Shown here piece after piece: positions 27,953 to 37,191 of a DNA stretch of 64,000 nt (positions within the stretch are counted from its first letter, which is position 1; the number at the start of each line of letters is the position of its first letter). Below the pieces are notes generated by a model. That model had not been told where the DNA came from. It searched no databases and was given only the letters and a program-made list of their open reading frames with translations. Origin of the DNA: Aestuariispira insulae (lineage in GTDB: Bacteria > Pseudomonadota > Alphaproteobacteria > UBA8366 > Aestuariispiraceae); the NCBI RefSeq assembly GCF_003385955.1, contig NZ_QRDW01000001.1, positions 1,160,613 through 1,224,612 of the forward strand, in the 5' to 3' direction. A program made the translations under genes and the position numbers.

Positions 27953-28624
27953 TCACCCCACCGACAGGGACAGGAGGCGGCTGATATGGGCCAGCGGCAG
28001 GCCGCTCTCCCGCTGCCAACCGTTGAATGCGTCTTGAACTGCGGCCAGCGCCTTTTGTGAGGTCGGCTCCTTCTCGATCACGCTTTCGCGGATCAAGGCA
28101 CGCACCACATCCTGGCTCAGGATGAAAGTATCCTTGCCGATGAAACGCAGGAAATACTGGCCCGTATTGCCCCCCAGCCGCGTGCCCCTTTTCTTAAGCA
28201 GCGCCCAGAGCCCGACGATATCCTCCCCCGGCCAGTCGGCGATGAATTTGGCGGCGGAACCATGCTCACCGGCCAGTTCCATCAGGAATTGCGCTTTTTT
28301 GACCACCGCGACAATCTTCTGCCCGTTGCGGATGATCTCCTTGTTCGAGAGAAGCTGCTCAATCTCTTCATCATTGAGCGAGGCCACGCGGCCCACATGG
28401 AACCCATCAAAGGCCTTTTCAAAGCCCGGCCATTTCGCCTCCACCACTTTCCAGACGAATCCGGACTGGAAAATCCGCTTGGCCATTTCAGCAAGCAAAC
28501 GGTCATCACCGAGGGCAGCAATCTCTTCCGCTGTCCGCCCCTCCGGCATAAGGGCCTCCACCGCCGCGTCACTGCCCTTGTGGGCAACCGCCATGTCCCT
28601 GATTTCCTGAAGACTGCGCATCAC
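27953..28624 (-). CDS. Tag-like DNA-3-methyladenine glycosylase family protein
   Basis: 223 residues of the helix-hairpin-helix glycosylase superfamily. IFQSGFVWKVV, FEKAFDGF, VASL and EIIRNGQKI align with the conserved core of Tag (3-methyladenine glycosylase I). The zinc-binding Cys/His residues at both ends of E. coli Tag are not apparent, so it belongs to a divergent branch. Expected job: excision of alkylated bases. Convergent with the MBL gene. Confidence 0.75.
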   Translation of the reverse strand: MMRSLQEIRDMAVAHKGSDAAVEALMPEGRTAEEIAALGDDRLLAEMAKRIFQSGFVWKVVEAKWPGFEKAFDGFHVGRVASLNDEEIEQLLSNKEIIRNGQKIVAVVKKAQFLMELAGEHGSAAKFIADWPGEDIVGLWALLKKRGTRLGGNTGQYFLRFIGKDTFILSQDVVRALIRESVIEKEPTSQKALAAVQDAFNGWQRESGLPLAHISRLLSLSVG

Positions 28625-28773
28625 ATTCCATCCCTGCTTCTGATCCGATCCCGCCCCGGATTTGACAGGAGCGCGGAAAAAACTTCAACAACTGTTCTCA
28701 TTCCCGATTGCCCCATGGAAAAGATCACCGCATGATTTCGCAAACAGTAAAATACCAGCAGACAGGGCAGCCC

Positions 28774-30783
28774 ATGCAAACCATCACCGATTTCCAACAC
28801 GAGGTGGAGGAATTTGAAAATATCTGGATCCCCATGCCCGATGGTGTGCAACTCGCCGCAAGGCTATGGAAACCGAAAGGATCTGAACAAGCGCCTGTCC
28901 CAGCGATCCTGGAACATCTGCCCTATCGCAAGGGCGATGGCACAAGGGCCAGGGACAATCTGACCCATCCCTATATGGCCGGCCATGGCTATGCCTGCAT
29001 CCGGGTCGATATGCGTGGAAACGGCAATTCCGACGGCCTGATGGAAGATGAATACAGCCAGCAGGAGCTGGATGATGCGGTATCAGTGATCAATTGGCTG
29101 TGCGACCAGGTATGGTGCGATGGCAATGTCGGCATGATGGGCATTTCATGGGGCGGCTTCAACGGCCTGCAGGTGGCCGCAATGCAGCCGCCAGCCTTGA
29201 AAGCGGTAATCACGCTCTGCTCCACCGACGACCGCTATGCCGATGACATCCATTACAAAGGCGGCTGCCTACTGAATGAAAATCTGGGCTGGGGCGCAAC
29301 CATGCTGTCTTACAGTTCTCGACCGCCCGACCCGGCCCATGTCGGGGAAAAATGGCGCGAGATCTGGCTGGAGCGGCTGGAGAATCAGCCCCTGCTGAGC
29401 GATCTGTGGCTGCGCCACCAGACTCGCGACGATTATTGGAAACACGGATCCGTCTGTGAGGATTATGCCAAGATCACCGCTGCCGTTCTGGCGGTTGGCG
29501 GCTGGGCCGACGCCTATTCCAATGCGATCCCGCGCCTGCTGTCCAACCTGAAAAGCCCGGCCCGCGGCATCATTGGCCCCTGGATCCATAAATACCCGCA
29601 TTTCGCAACGCCCGAACCCCGGATCGGCTTTCTGCAGGAAGCACTGCGCTGGTGGGACAAATGGCTGAAAGGCATTGAGACCGGCGTCATGCATGATGCC
29701 ACCTACACCGCCTATATGATGGACGGAATCGCGCCCAAAACCTCTTATTCCGAACGGCCCGGCCATTGGGTCACGGAACCGGAATGGCCATCCGATAATA
29801 TCCAGATGCTGCCCTTCTTCCTCAATCACGGCCTGCTGCAGCAGACCGCCGATCCCTGGCGGGACATGCATTACCGATCCCCGCAGGATACCGGCCAGGC
29901 CAGCGGCGAGTTTTGCCCAATCTGGATGGGCGCCGACATGCCGGGCGACCAGAGGGTGGATGATGCGGGATCGCTTTGCTTTGACGGTGCGCCGGCGGTT
30001 GAGGATATCGAGCTGTTCGGCGCGCCGGTGCTGGATCTGGAAGTGGCCGTGGATCAACCAAAGGCCCTCATTGCCGCCAGGCTCTGTGATGTTGGTCCTG
30101 ACGGCGCTTCAAGCCGGATCACTTACGGCCTACTGAACCTGTGCCACCGACAGGGCCATGACCGGCCGGAGGATATGCCGGTGGGTAAGCCGGTCCGGCT
30201 GCGCCTTCAGTTGGACGACATCGCCTACCGCCTGCCCAAGGGGCATCATCTGCGCCTATCGCTTTCCACCGCCTATTGGCCGATGGTCTGGCCATCGCCC
30301 AAACCGGTCACCATCACCATTGAACCTGGCAAAAGCATCCTGGAACTGCCCATGCGCATGGAGACCCGGACCGACAATGTGGATTTCCCGCCGCCGGAAG
30401 GGGCCAGCCCGCAGCAGCGCGAAACCCTGCGGGAAGCCAGCAACAGCCGGACCGTGATGAAGGATATGGAATCCGGAGTCAGCATCCTGACCATCGAGGA
30501 TGATTTCGGCCTGGGCCGGGACTTGGATACAGGCCTTGCCACCGGTTCCACCGCACGGGAGGTTTACCGGATCCATCCCGACAATCCGCTTTCCGCCAAT
30601 ATGGAGACCAGCTGGACCCAGGAATTGATCCGGGAGGGCTGGCATGTGCGCACCGCCACCGAACTTGGTATGTGGAGTGACGAGACCCATTTCCATATCA
30701 GCGCCAGCCTGGAAGCTTTCGAGGATGATAAGCGCATCTTCGAAAAACACTGGAAGGAAACCATCCCGCGGGATTGGCTTTGA
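28774..30783 (+). CDS. CocE/NonD family serine hydrolase
   Basis: 669 residues from ATG 28774 (AGGG upstream); in-frame ATGs at 28732 and 28708 are alternatives. N-terminal alpha/beta-hydrolase domain with nucleophile elbow GISWGG, acid in GGWADAYSNA and histidine in GPWIHKYPH, followed by the C-terminal jelly-roll of X-Pro dipeptidyl-peptidase (S15) proteins (YRLPKGHHLRLSLSTAYWP). Relatives cleave esters or peptides, such as cocaine esterase and glutaryl-7-ACA acylase. The natural substrate is unknown; no signal peptide. Confidence 0.88.
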   Translation: MQTITDFQHEVEEFENIWIPMPDGVQLAARLWKPKGSEQAPVPAILEHLPYRKGDGTRARDNLTHPYMAGHGYACIRVDMRGNGNSDGLMEDEYSQQELDDAVSVINWLCDQVWCDGNVGMMGISWGGFNGLQVAAMQPPALKAVITLCSTDDRYADDIHYKGGCLLNENLGWGATMLSYSSRPPDPAHVGEKWREIWLERLENQPLLSDLWLRHQTRDDYWKHGSVCEDYAKITAAVLAVGGWADAYSNAIPRLLSNLKSPARGIIGPWIHKYPHFATPEPRIGFLQEALRWWDKWLKGIETGVMHDATYTAYMMDGIAPKTSYSERPGHWVTEPEWPSDNIQMLPFFLNHGLLQQTADPWRDMHYRSPQDTGQASGEFCPIWMGADMPGDQRVDDAGSLCFDGAPAVEDIELFGAPVLDLEVAVDQPKALIAARLCDVGPDGASSRITYGLLNLCHRQGHDRPEDMPVGKPVRLRLQLDDIAYRLPKGHHLRLSLSTAYWPMVWPSPKPVTITIEPGKSILELPMRMETRTDNVDFPPPEGASPQQRETLREASNSRTVMKDMESGVSILTIEDDFGLGRDLDTGLATGSTAREVYRIHPDNPLSANMETSWTQELIREGWHVRTATELGMWSDETHFHISASLEAFEDDKRIFEKHWKETIPRDWL

Positions 30784-30797
30784 CCCGTTTCAGGCAG

Positions 30798-30820
30798 ATT
30801 GCCGGGTCAGGCCCGGCAAT
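30798..30820. repeat. Intergenic palindromic element, copy 1
   Basis: ATTGCCGGG-TCAGG-CCCGGCAAT, a 9-bp perfect stem. Its reverse complement (GTCATTGCCGGGCCTGACCCGG...) closely matches copy 2, so the pair forms a larger inverted repeat between two convergent genes. This resembles the short GTCAT...CCGGG palindromes scattered in many alphaproteobacterial intergenic regions. Confidence 0.75.
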
Positions 30821-30846
30821 GACGAAAATAGGTAAAGATACATGTC

Positions 30847-30869
30847 ATCCCCGGGCTTGACCCGGGGAT
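30847..30869. repeat. Intergenic palindromic element, copy 2
   Basis: ATCCCCGGG-CTTGA-CCCGGGGAT, a 9-bp perfect stem, opposite in orientation to copy 1, 26 bases away. It lies 17 bases past the stop of the convergent phosphatase-fold gene and may limit read-through from both sides. Confidence 0.75.
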
Positions 30870-30885
30870 CCGCCAATCCATCCAT

Positions 30886-31716
30886 TTACACCAGGAACGG
30901 TTGTTCCTTCATGCTGTCCGGCACCGGCACGCCAAGACGGCTCAAAATGGTCGGGGCCAGGGCGCGCTGGCTGATCACCGCGTCCTGTTGCGGCCCTTCG
31001 GCCTGGCCGAAATAATAGATCGCGATATCGCGCATCAGATCCTCGGTGCCGCCATGATGGCCGCGCCCGGACTGGCCATGGTCGGCGGTGATAAAAACCT
31101 CATAGCCCTGTTCCAGCCAGTGGGGCAGATAGGTCGAAATCGCGCCGTCAATGGTATAGGCGGTCTGGTCCATCTGGATACTGTCCGCACCATAGGCATG
31201 GCCGATTGAATCGGTCGTGCTGGAATGGAACAGGATGTAATCAGGCGCCTTGCGCTTGATCATCATTGTCATCAGCGCCATCAGGTCATAATCGCTGGGA
31301 ATGGCCAGGTTTCCCCCGCCTTCGCCGGCCATGGTGTAAAAACGGGCATGCTGGATTGGTGCGTTTTCGTCATCCACTTCCAAATCTTCCAGCGGGTCGA
31401 ACGGACTGCGCTGGAAATAGTCTGAAAAATAGGAATGCGCGATCGCGCCGGTTCGCAAGCCCGCCTTGCGCGCCTCGGAAAAGATATCGGGCTGTGCCAC
31501 CCGGCCGGTATGGCCATTGGTCAAAACCCCATGATCCTGCGGATCCAGGCCGGTATGGATGCTGGCATAACAGGGCCCCGATGTGCTGGGCAGAACCGAC
31601 TGGCCTTTCCAGACCCGGGCGTCACCGCGCGCAACCCAGCCTTCCACATTGCCCAGCAAACGACGGCAATAGGAATAGCCCAGCCCGTCAATGATCATCA
31701 ATATCGCCTTGCCCAT
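30886..31716 (-). CDS. Alkaline phosphatase-superfamily hydrolase (nucleotide pyrophosphatase-like)
   Basis: 276 residues. Metal ligands of the superfamily are visible: D near the N-terminus (MIIDGLGYS), a nucleophile region (PSTSGPCYASIHTG, with Ser or Thr), D and H in TTDSIGHAYG, D and H in TADHGQ, and a late H in RGHHGG. No signal peptide, so it appears cytoplasmic. Probable phosphodiesterase or phosphatase; substrate not predictable. Convergent with the CocE-type gene across paired palindromes. Confidence 0.85.
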   Translation of the reverse strand: MGKAILMIIDGLGYSYCRRLLGNVEGWVARGDARVWKGQSVLPSTSGPCYASIHTGLDPQDHGVLTNGHTGRVAQPDIFSEARKAGLRTGAIAHSYFSDYFQRSPFDPLEDLEVDDENAPIQHARFYTMAGEGGGNLAIPSDYDLMALMTMMIKRKAPDYILFHSSTTDSIGHAYGADSIQMDQTAYTIDGAISTYLPHWLEQGYEVFITADHGQSGRGHHGGTEDLMRDIAIYYFGQAEGPQQDAVISQRALAPTILSRLGVPVPDSMKEQPFLV

Positions 31717-32081
31717 CCCGAAAACCCTTTTAAATTATTCTGACCCTAAGGCGTCAGATTCTTTGTGAGCGACCCCCTTTGAAAATTGGATCGCAAGCGC
31801 ATAATAGAGGCCCCTATCTAATCGGGTTGAAAAAAACAAGAATGAAACCCGAGCGACGCAAAGATGACACTACGCGACGTAAAACTAAAAGTATGCTGAT
31901 CATTAGCAACGCAGTTTTTTAAGGCTGGGGAAAAGGCCTATAAAAAAAAATCAGGGCCGAACAGAGACGCTACAACAGGCACGGGAGACGTTTTTAGAAA
32001 AGTCTGAATGACAAACCGACCTTGCTTCGGTTATTCTTAATCATACGTTCAATAAAAAAACCGGTAGGGAGCATTACTACA
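31717..32081 (+). other. Long upstream region of the peptide ABC operon
   Basis: 365 bases without a gene. It holds a good sigma-70-like promoter (31779-31807), an inverted repeat CTGAC/GTCAG (31739-31756) and, nearer the gene, a small hairpin AACCGA-N7-TCGGTT (about 32015-32033). If the promoter is right, the leader is about 270 bases, long enough for regulation, but no known riboswitch motif is recognisable. Confidence 0.5.
31779..31807 (+). promoter_or_regulatory. Predicted sigma-70 promoter of the ABC operon
   Basis: TTGAAA (31779-31784), 17-base spacer, TAATAG (31802-31807). Spacing is ideal and both hexamers are close to consensus. The orientation faces the substrate-binding protein gene; the divergent phosphatase-fold gene starts at 31716. 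Confidence 0.55.
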
Positions 32082-33677
32082 ATGTCGAAAGAACTCGATT
32101 ATCTCAGCAAGATGGTTGCCAAGGGCCGCCTGTCACGCCGCGACTTTCTCGGTCGCGCGGCAGCGTTGGGCGTCGCCGCGCCTTTCGCAACCTCGCTGAT
32201 GAACAGCGCCGTTCAGGCGGCTGGCCCGAAAAAGGGCGGCACCCTGAAACTGGGTCTTGTCGGCGGCGGCACCACCGACAGCCTGGACCCGGCGACCCTG
32301 ACATCCGACATGGGCACCGCCTTCTCCAAATCCTGGGGTGAATTGTTGGTCACCACCAACCCGGACGGTTCCATCCAGCCAATGCTGGCCGAATCTTTCG
32401 AAGGGTCCGCGGACGCAAAGACCTGGACCTTCCAACTGCGCCAGGGTGTTGAATTCCACAATGGCAAGACCCTGGAAGCGGAAGACGTCGTTAAAACCCT
32501 GCAGCGCCATTCCGGCGAAGAAACCAAATCCGGTGCCGGTGGCATTGTGAAAGGGATCGACAGCATCAAGGCTGACGGCAAGAACACCGTCGTCATCACC
32601 ATGAAGGAAGGCAATGCCGACACCCCTTACCTGATGGCGGATTACCATCTGGTGATCCAGCCCAATGGCGGCATGGACAAGCCGGATGCCGGTATCGGCA
32701 CCGGTCCTTACAAAGTTGAAGAAGCCGATCATGGCGTGCGCTATGCCGCCACCAAATTCGCCAACCACTGGAACCCGGAAGTGGGTCATGTGGACAGCAT
32801 GGAAATCCTGTTGATGGCGGACAGCACCGCGCGTATGTCCGCGCTGCAATCCGGCCAGATCCACATGATGAACCGTGTTGAGCCGAAAATTGTGAAGCTG
32901 GTTGAGCGCATCCCGAACGTCACGGTGGAAAACACCGCGGGCCGCGGCCATTATGTCTTTATCATGCATTGCAACACCGCGCCGTTCGACAACCGCGACC
33001 TGCGCCTGGCGTTGAAGTATGCCATCGACCGTGAAGACATGGTGAAACGTATCCTGAACGGTTACGGTTCCGTCGGTAACGATATGCCGATCAACAGCGC
33101 CTACAGCTTCTTCTCCGATGACATCGAACAGCGGACCTATGATCCGGACAAAGCAGCGCATCACTTTAAGAAATCCGGCCATTCCGGCAAGGTTCTGCTG
33201 CGCACCTCCGATGCCGCCTTCCCGGGCGCGGTCGATGCCTCGATCCTGTTCCAGCAAAGCGCCGCAAAAGCCGGCATTGAGTTGGAAATCCAGCGTGAGC
33301 CGGCCGATGGTTACTGGTCCAACGTCTGGAACGTGCAGCCCTTCTGCGCTTCCTATTGGGGCGGCCGTCCGGTTCAGGATCAGATGTATTCCACCGCCTA
33401 TGTTTCCAGCGCGGATTGGAACGACACCCGCTTCTTCAACGAACAGTTCGACGGCCTCATCAAACAGGCCCGGACCGAGCTGGACAAAGGCAAGCGTACC
33501 CAGCTTTACAAAGAGGCCGGCATGCTGGTCCGCGACGAAGGCGGCTTGATCTGCCCGATGTTCAACGACTTCATCGACGCCGTTTCCAACAATGTCGGCG
33601 GTTATGTACGCGATCCCTCCGGTCCGTCCCCGCTGTCCAACGGCTATGCAGCGATCCGCTGCTGGTTGGAAGCCTGA
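32082..33677 (+). CDS. ABC transporter substrate-binding protein (SBP_bac_5, peptide type) with Tat signal
   Basis: 531 residues from ATG 32082, with AGGGA 11 bases upstream. The N-terminus carries a twin-arginine signal (SRRDFLGRAAALG) ending near AVQA. The mature protein starts with GGTLKLGL and has the family-5 pattern (AESFE, KTWTFQLRQGVEFHNGK, NRDLRLALKYAIDRE). It would capture a di- or oligopeptide, or a nickel- or opine-type ligand, in the periplasm. Tat export is unusual for peptide-binding proteins but does occur. First gene of a four-gene operon. Confidence 0.92.
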   Translation: MSKELDYLSKMVAKGRLSRRDFLGRAAALGVAAPFATSLMNSAVQAAGPKKGGTLKLGLVGGGTTDSLDPATLTSDMGTAFSKSWGELLVTTNPDGSIQPMLAESFEGSADAKTWTFQLRQGVEFHNGKTLEAEDVVKTLQRHSGEETKSGAGGIVKGIDSIKADGKNTVVITMKEGNADTPYLMADYHLVIQPNGGMDKPDAGIGTGPYKVEEADHGVRYAATKFANHWNPEVGHVDSMEILLMADSTARMSALQSGQIHMMNRVEPKIVKLVERIPNVTVENTAGRGHYVFIMHCNTAPFDNRDLRLALKYAIDREDMVKRILNGYGSVGNDMPINSAYSFFSDDIEQRTYDPDKAAHHFKKSGHSGKVLLRTSDAAFPGAVDASILFQQSAAKAGIELEIQREPADGYWSNVWNVQPFCASYWGGRPVQDQMYSTAYVSSADWNDTRFFNEQFDGLIKQARTELDKGKRTQLYKEAGMLVRDEGGLICPMFNDFIDAVSNNVGGYVRDPSGPSPLSNGYAAIRCWLEA

Positions 33678-33690
33678 TCGGTCAGGCATA

Positions 33691-34653
33691 ATGTTGTCCA
33701 ACCCGTTGATTCGGATGATTGCCCAGCGCCTAGCGCTGGGCATCGTCCTGTTGTTCGCCATCTCGCTCGTGATCTTCATCGGCACTGAAATGCTGCCGGG
33801 CGATGTGGCGCAAAGTATTCTCGGCCAGTCCGCCACCGAGCAGTCCCTGGCCAACCTGAGGGAGGAATTAGGACTTAATCAACCGGCATATGTTCGCTAT
33901 CTCGACTGGGTTGGCGGGATCCTGCAAGGCGATCTCGGCACCTCTTTGACGAATAAACAAGATATTGGCTCCATGATCGGAACCCGGCTTGGCAATACTT
34001 TCTTCCTTGCCAGTGTCGCCGCAGTCATGTCCGTGCCTTTGGCGGTTTTGCTTGGCATGATCGCCGTGCATTACAAAGACGGATTCATCGACAAGGCGAT
34101 CTCCATGTCCACCTTGGGCGCGATCAGCCTGCCGGAGTTTTTTATCGGTTATCTGTTGATTTATTTTGTGGCTGTGCAGCTGGGCTGGTTCCCGTCCAAT
34201 GCCCTTGTGCATTCCGGGATGAGCCTCATGGAAAAACTCTATGCAGTTGCCCTGCCGGCCACCACGCTGACCCTGGTGGTGCTGGCACATATGATGCGCA
34301 TGACCCGGGCTGCGATTTTGAACGTCATGTCCTCTGCCTATGTGGAAACAGCGGAATTGAAGGGGTTGAGCTCCTTCAAGATCATTTTCCACCATGCCTT
34401 CCCCAACGCCATTGCCCCAATCATCACCGTGGTGATGCTGAACCTGGGTTATCTGGTTGTCGGGGTTGTCGTCGTTGAGGTGATCTTCGTTTATCCGGGC
34501 ATGGGCCAATTGATGGTCGACCATGTGATCAAACGGGACATGCCGGTTGTTCAGGCCTGTGGCCTGATCTTTGCCGCCACTTACATCCTGCTCAATATGA
34601 CTGCGGATATCCTGGCTATTATCGCCAACCCGCGTCTCAGACATCCTAAGTGA
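33691..34653 (+). CDS. ABC transporter permease, DppB type
   Basis: 320 residues from ATG 33691, 13 bases after the binding-protein stop. N-terminal helix RLALGIVLLFAISLVIFI, the DppB-type LPGDVA segment, several more helices and the EAA loop (AYVETAELKGLSSFKIIFHHAFPNA) that contacts the ATPase. Forms the inner-membrane channel with the next gene product. Confidence 0.93.
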   Translation: MLSNPLIRMIAQRLALGIVLLFAISLVIFIGTEMLPGDVAQSILGQSATEQSLANLREELGLNQPAYVRYLDWVGGILQGDLGTSLTNKQDIGSMIGTRLGNTFFLASVAAVMSVPLAVLLGMIAVHYKDGFIDKAISMSTLGAISLPEFFIGYLLIYFVAVQLGWFPSNALVHSGMSLMEKLYAVALPATTLTLVVLAHMMRMTRAAILNVMSSAYVETAELKGLSSFKIIFHHAFPNAIAPIITVVMLNLGYLVVGVVVVEVIFVYPGMGQLMVDHVIKRDMPVVQACGLIFAATYILLNMTADILAIIANPRLRHPK

Positions 34654-34662
34654 GGCGGGCCC

Positions 34663-35487
34663 ATGAAATTTATTAAATCCCTGTCATTCGGCGCGAAAAT
34701 TGGCCTGATCGGATTCCTGGTCTTTGCCCTGTCCGCCGTGTTTGCCCCCATCATCGCTCCGTATGGAGAAACTGAAATTGTCGGCGAAGGCTGGGAGCCT
34801 GTTTCCGCGCAGTTTCTGTTCGGCACCGATCAACTGGGCCGTGATCTCCTAACCCGTCTGATCTATGGCGCACGCAACACCTTCTTCATCGCCGGTGCGG
34901 CAACCGTCATCTCTTTTTGCATGGGCACCTTCCTCGGTTTCTTTGCCGCGGTGATGAAAGGCTGGATCGATCAGCTTTTGAGCCGTTTCAACGATATGAT
35001 GATGTCCTTCCCGACATTGATTTTCGCTCTGGTGGTCTTGTCGGTCCTGCCGGCCAATATCATCACCCTGATCCTGGTGATGGCCGTTCTTGATTCCACC
35101 CGCGTTTACCGCCTCTCCAGGGCGGTTGCGGTTGATATCGAGGTGATGGAGTTTGTCGAGGCGGCACGGCTGCGCGGTGAAAAACAAATGTGGGTGATCT
35201 TCCGGGAAATCCTGCCCAATGCACTCTCCCCGCTGTTTGCGGAATTCGGGCTTCGCTTTGCTTTTGCGGTCCTCTTCCTGGCAACGCTCAGCTTCCTGGG
35301 GCTGGGCATTCAGCCGCCGGAAGCGGATTGGGGTTCCATGGTGAAGGAAAATAAAGACGGTATCGTCTTTGGCATTCCCGCCGCCCTGATCCCCGCCGCC
35401 GCCATCGCGACACTCACCATCTGCGTCAACCTGGTGGTGGACAGCATCCTGCAGCGAACCACAAGCCTGAAGGGAGGACGCGGCTGA
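34663..35487 (+). CDS. ABC transporter permease, DppC type
   Basis: 274 residues. FGTDQLGRDLLTRLIYGARNT is the DppC-family entry motif; the EAA loop appears as EFVEAARLRGEKQMWVIFREI followed by LPNALSP. Six helices expected. The stop overlaps the start of the ATPase gene by one base (TGATG), which couples translation. Partner of the DppB-type permease. Confidence 0.93.
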   Translation: MKFIKSLSFGAKIGLIGFLVFALSAVFAPIIAPYGETEIVGEGWEPVSAQFLFGTDQLGRDLLTRLIYGARNTFFIAGAATVISFCMGTFLGFFAAVMKGWIDQLLSRFNDMMMSFPTLIFALVVLSVLPANIITLILVMAVLDSTRVYRLSRAVAVDIEVMEFVEAARLRGEKQMWVIFREILPNALSPLFAEFGLRFAFAVLFLATLSFLGLGIQPPEADWGSMVKENKDGIVFGIPAALIPAAAIATLTICVNLVVDSILQRTTSLKGGRG

Positions 35488-37130
35488 TGGCTGACAATAA
35501 TCTTCTTCTGGATGTACGCGACCTCAAGATTGGTGCCACCATCCAGGTGCCGGGCGAAAAACCCTATGACATTGAGATCGTCCATGGGGTTTCCTTCACC
35601 CTGGAAAAGGGCAAGGTCTTGGGCCTGATCGGGGAGTCGGGTGCCGGAAAATCCACCATCGGTCTTTCCTCCATGGCCTATGGCCGTGGCAGTGTGGAGA
35701 TCACCGGTGGCGAAGTGTGGCTGGATGGGGAACAGATCCTCGGCCATTCCCATGACCAAATCCGCAAGGTGCGCGGCCGCAAGGTGGCCTATGTTTCGCA
35801 ATCGGCAGCGGCCTCCTTCAACCCGGCCCACCGGTTGGGCGACCAGGTGATCGAAGCCGCCATGGAACATGGCCTCAGCTCAAGATCCGAGGCCAAGGCC
35901 TTTGCCGATCATCTCTTTGCCAAGCTGGGCCTGCCGGACCCGGATAATTTCGGGCGGCGTTATCCCCATCAGGTGTCGGGGGGTCAGCTGCAACGTGCCA
36001 TGACCGCCATGGCACTTTGTTCCAAGCCGGATCTCATCGTCTTTGACGAACCGACAACCGCGTTGGATGTGACCACTCAGATCGATGTTCTGGCGGCGAT
36101 CAAGGATGCCATTCACGATACCGGCACCGCAGCGCTTTATATCACTCATGATCTGGCGGTCGTCGCCCAGATCTCGGATGATATCATGGTGCTGCGCAAT
36201 GGTGAGATGGTGGAATATGGTTCCGTTGACCAGATTATCAACAACCCGCAGGAGGACTATACCAAGAGCCTGGTCTCGGTGCGTTCGATCCTGAAGGAAG
36301 AAGGCGGAGAGCTGGATGCGGAGCCGGTTTTGAACTGCCGGAACATCACGGCCTCCTATTCCAATTCCATCCGGGTGTTGCATGATGTTTCCATGCATTT
36401 GCACAAGGGCCAGACCTTGGCAATCGTGGGGGAATCCGGTTCCGGAAAATCCACCATGGCCCGGGTGATCACCGGCCTCTTGCCCCAGGAAACCGGGGAT
36501 ATCTATTTCAAGGGCCAACAGCTCCCAAGAGAGCTGAAACAACGCTCGAAAGAAGAATTGCGGTCTTTGCAGATGATCTACCAGATGGCGGACACGGCCA
36601 TGAACCCGCGTCAAACCATCGGTCAGATCATCGGTCGCCCGATCGAGTTTTATTTCGGTGTTACAGGCCGCGAGAAACGCAAGCAGGTGATCGAACTGCT
36701 CAAGAAGATCGAGTTGGACGAGAACTTTTATGATCGTTATCCGGCCGAATTGTCCGGTGGCCAGAAACAGCGTGTCTGTATCGCACGCGCCCTTGCCGCC
36801 AAACCGGACCTGATCATCTGTGACGAGGTGACATCCGCCCTCGATCCGCTGGTCGCCGACGGCATCTTGAAGCTTCTGTTGAAGCTGCAAAAGGAAACTG
36901 GAGTTGCCTATCTTTTCATCACCCATGATATCGCCACGGTTCGGGCGATCTCCGATTCCATTGCGGTGATGTATATGGGCAAGCTGGTCCGGTTCGGACC
37001 GAAATCCCAGGTGCTGGAACCGCCGTTTGATGATTATACCGACCTGCTGCTCTCTTCCGTGCCGGAAATGGAGCTTGGCTGGCTGGAAAATGTCCTCAAA
37101 CACAGAAAAATGGAATCAGCCGGCCATTAA
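35487..37130 (+). CDS. Fused DppD-DppF ABC ATPase (two nucleotide-binding domains)
   Basis: 547 residues holding two complete ABC ATPases in one chain. Domain 1: Walker A GESGAGKST (49-57), signature SGGQLQ (163-168), Walker B LIVFDEP (183-189). Domain 2: Walker A GESGSGKST (315-323), signature LSGGQKQRV, Walker B LIICDEVTSALD. In many dipeptide systems these are separate dppD and dppF genes. Walker B of domain 2 keeps the catalytic glutamate as DE. Last gene of the operon, followed by a strong terminator. Confidence 0.93.
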   Translation: MADNNLLLDVRDLKIGATIQVPGEKPYDIEIVHGVSFTLEKGKVLGLIGESGAGKSTIGLSSMAYGRGSVEITGGEVWLDGEQILGHSHDQIRKVRGRKVAYVSQSAAASFNPAHRLGDQVIEAAMEHGLSSRSEAKAFADHLFAKLGLPDPDNFGRRYPHQVSGGQLQRAMTAMALCSKPDLIVFDEPTTALDVTTQIDVLAAIKDAIHDTGTAALYITHDLAVVAQISDDIMVLRNGEMVEYGSVDQIINNPQEDYTKSLVSVRSILKEEGGELDAEPVLNCRNITASYSNSIRVLHDVSMHLHKGQTLAIVGESGSGKSTMARVITGLLPQETGDIYFKGQQLPRELKQRSKEELRSLQMIYQMADTAMNPRQTIGQIIGRPIEFYFGVTGREKRKQVIELLKKIELDENFYDRYPAELSGGQKQRVCIARALAAKPDLIICDEVTSALDPLVADGILKLLLKLQKETGVAYLFITHDIATVRAISDSIAVMYMGKLVRFGPKSQVLEPPFDDYTDLLLSSVPEMELGWLENVLKHRKMESAGH

Positions 37131-37156
37131 CGGTCCGCGCTGCAAACTCGTTGGAG

Positions 37157-37184
37157 AAAGCCCCGGATTTTCCGGGGCTTTTTC
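37157..37184 (+). terminator. Rho-independent terminator of the ABC operon
   Basis: Eleven-base arms (37157-37167 and 37171-37181) around TTT, then a T-rich tail. Located 27 bases after the ATPase stop and just before the convergent hydrolase stop. Confidence 0.9.
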
Positions 37185-37191
37185 TTATTCA

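Noticed and set aside
32133..33854. 573-codon open frame antisense to the ABC binding protein
   Set aside because: Mirror of a strongly biased gene; no start signal and no domain.
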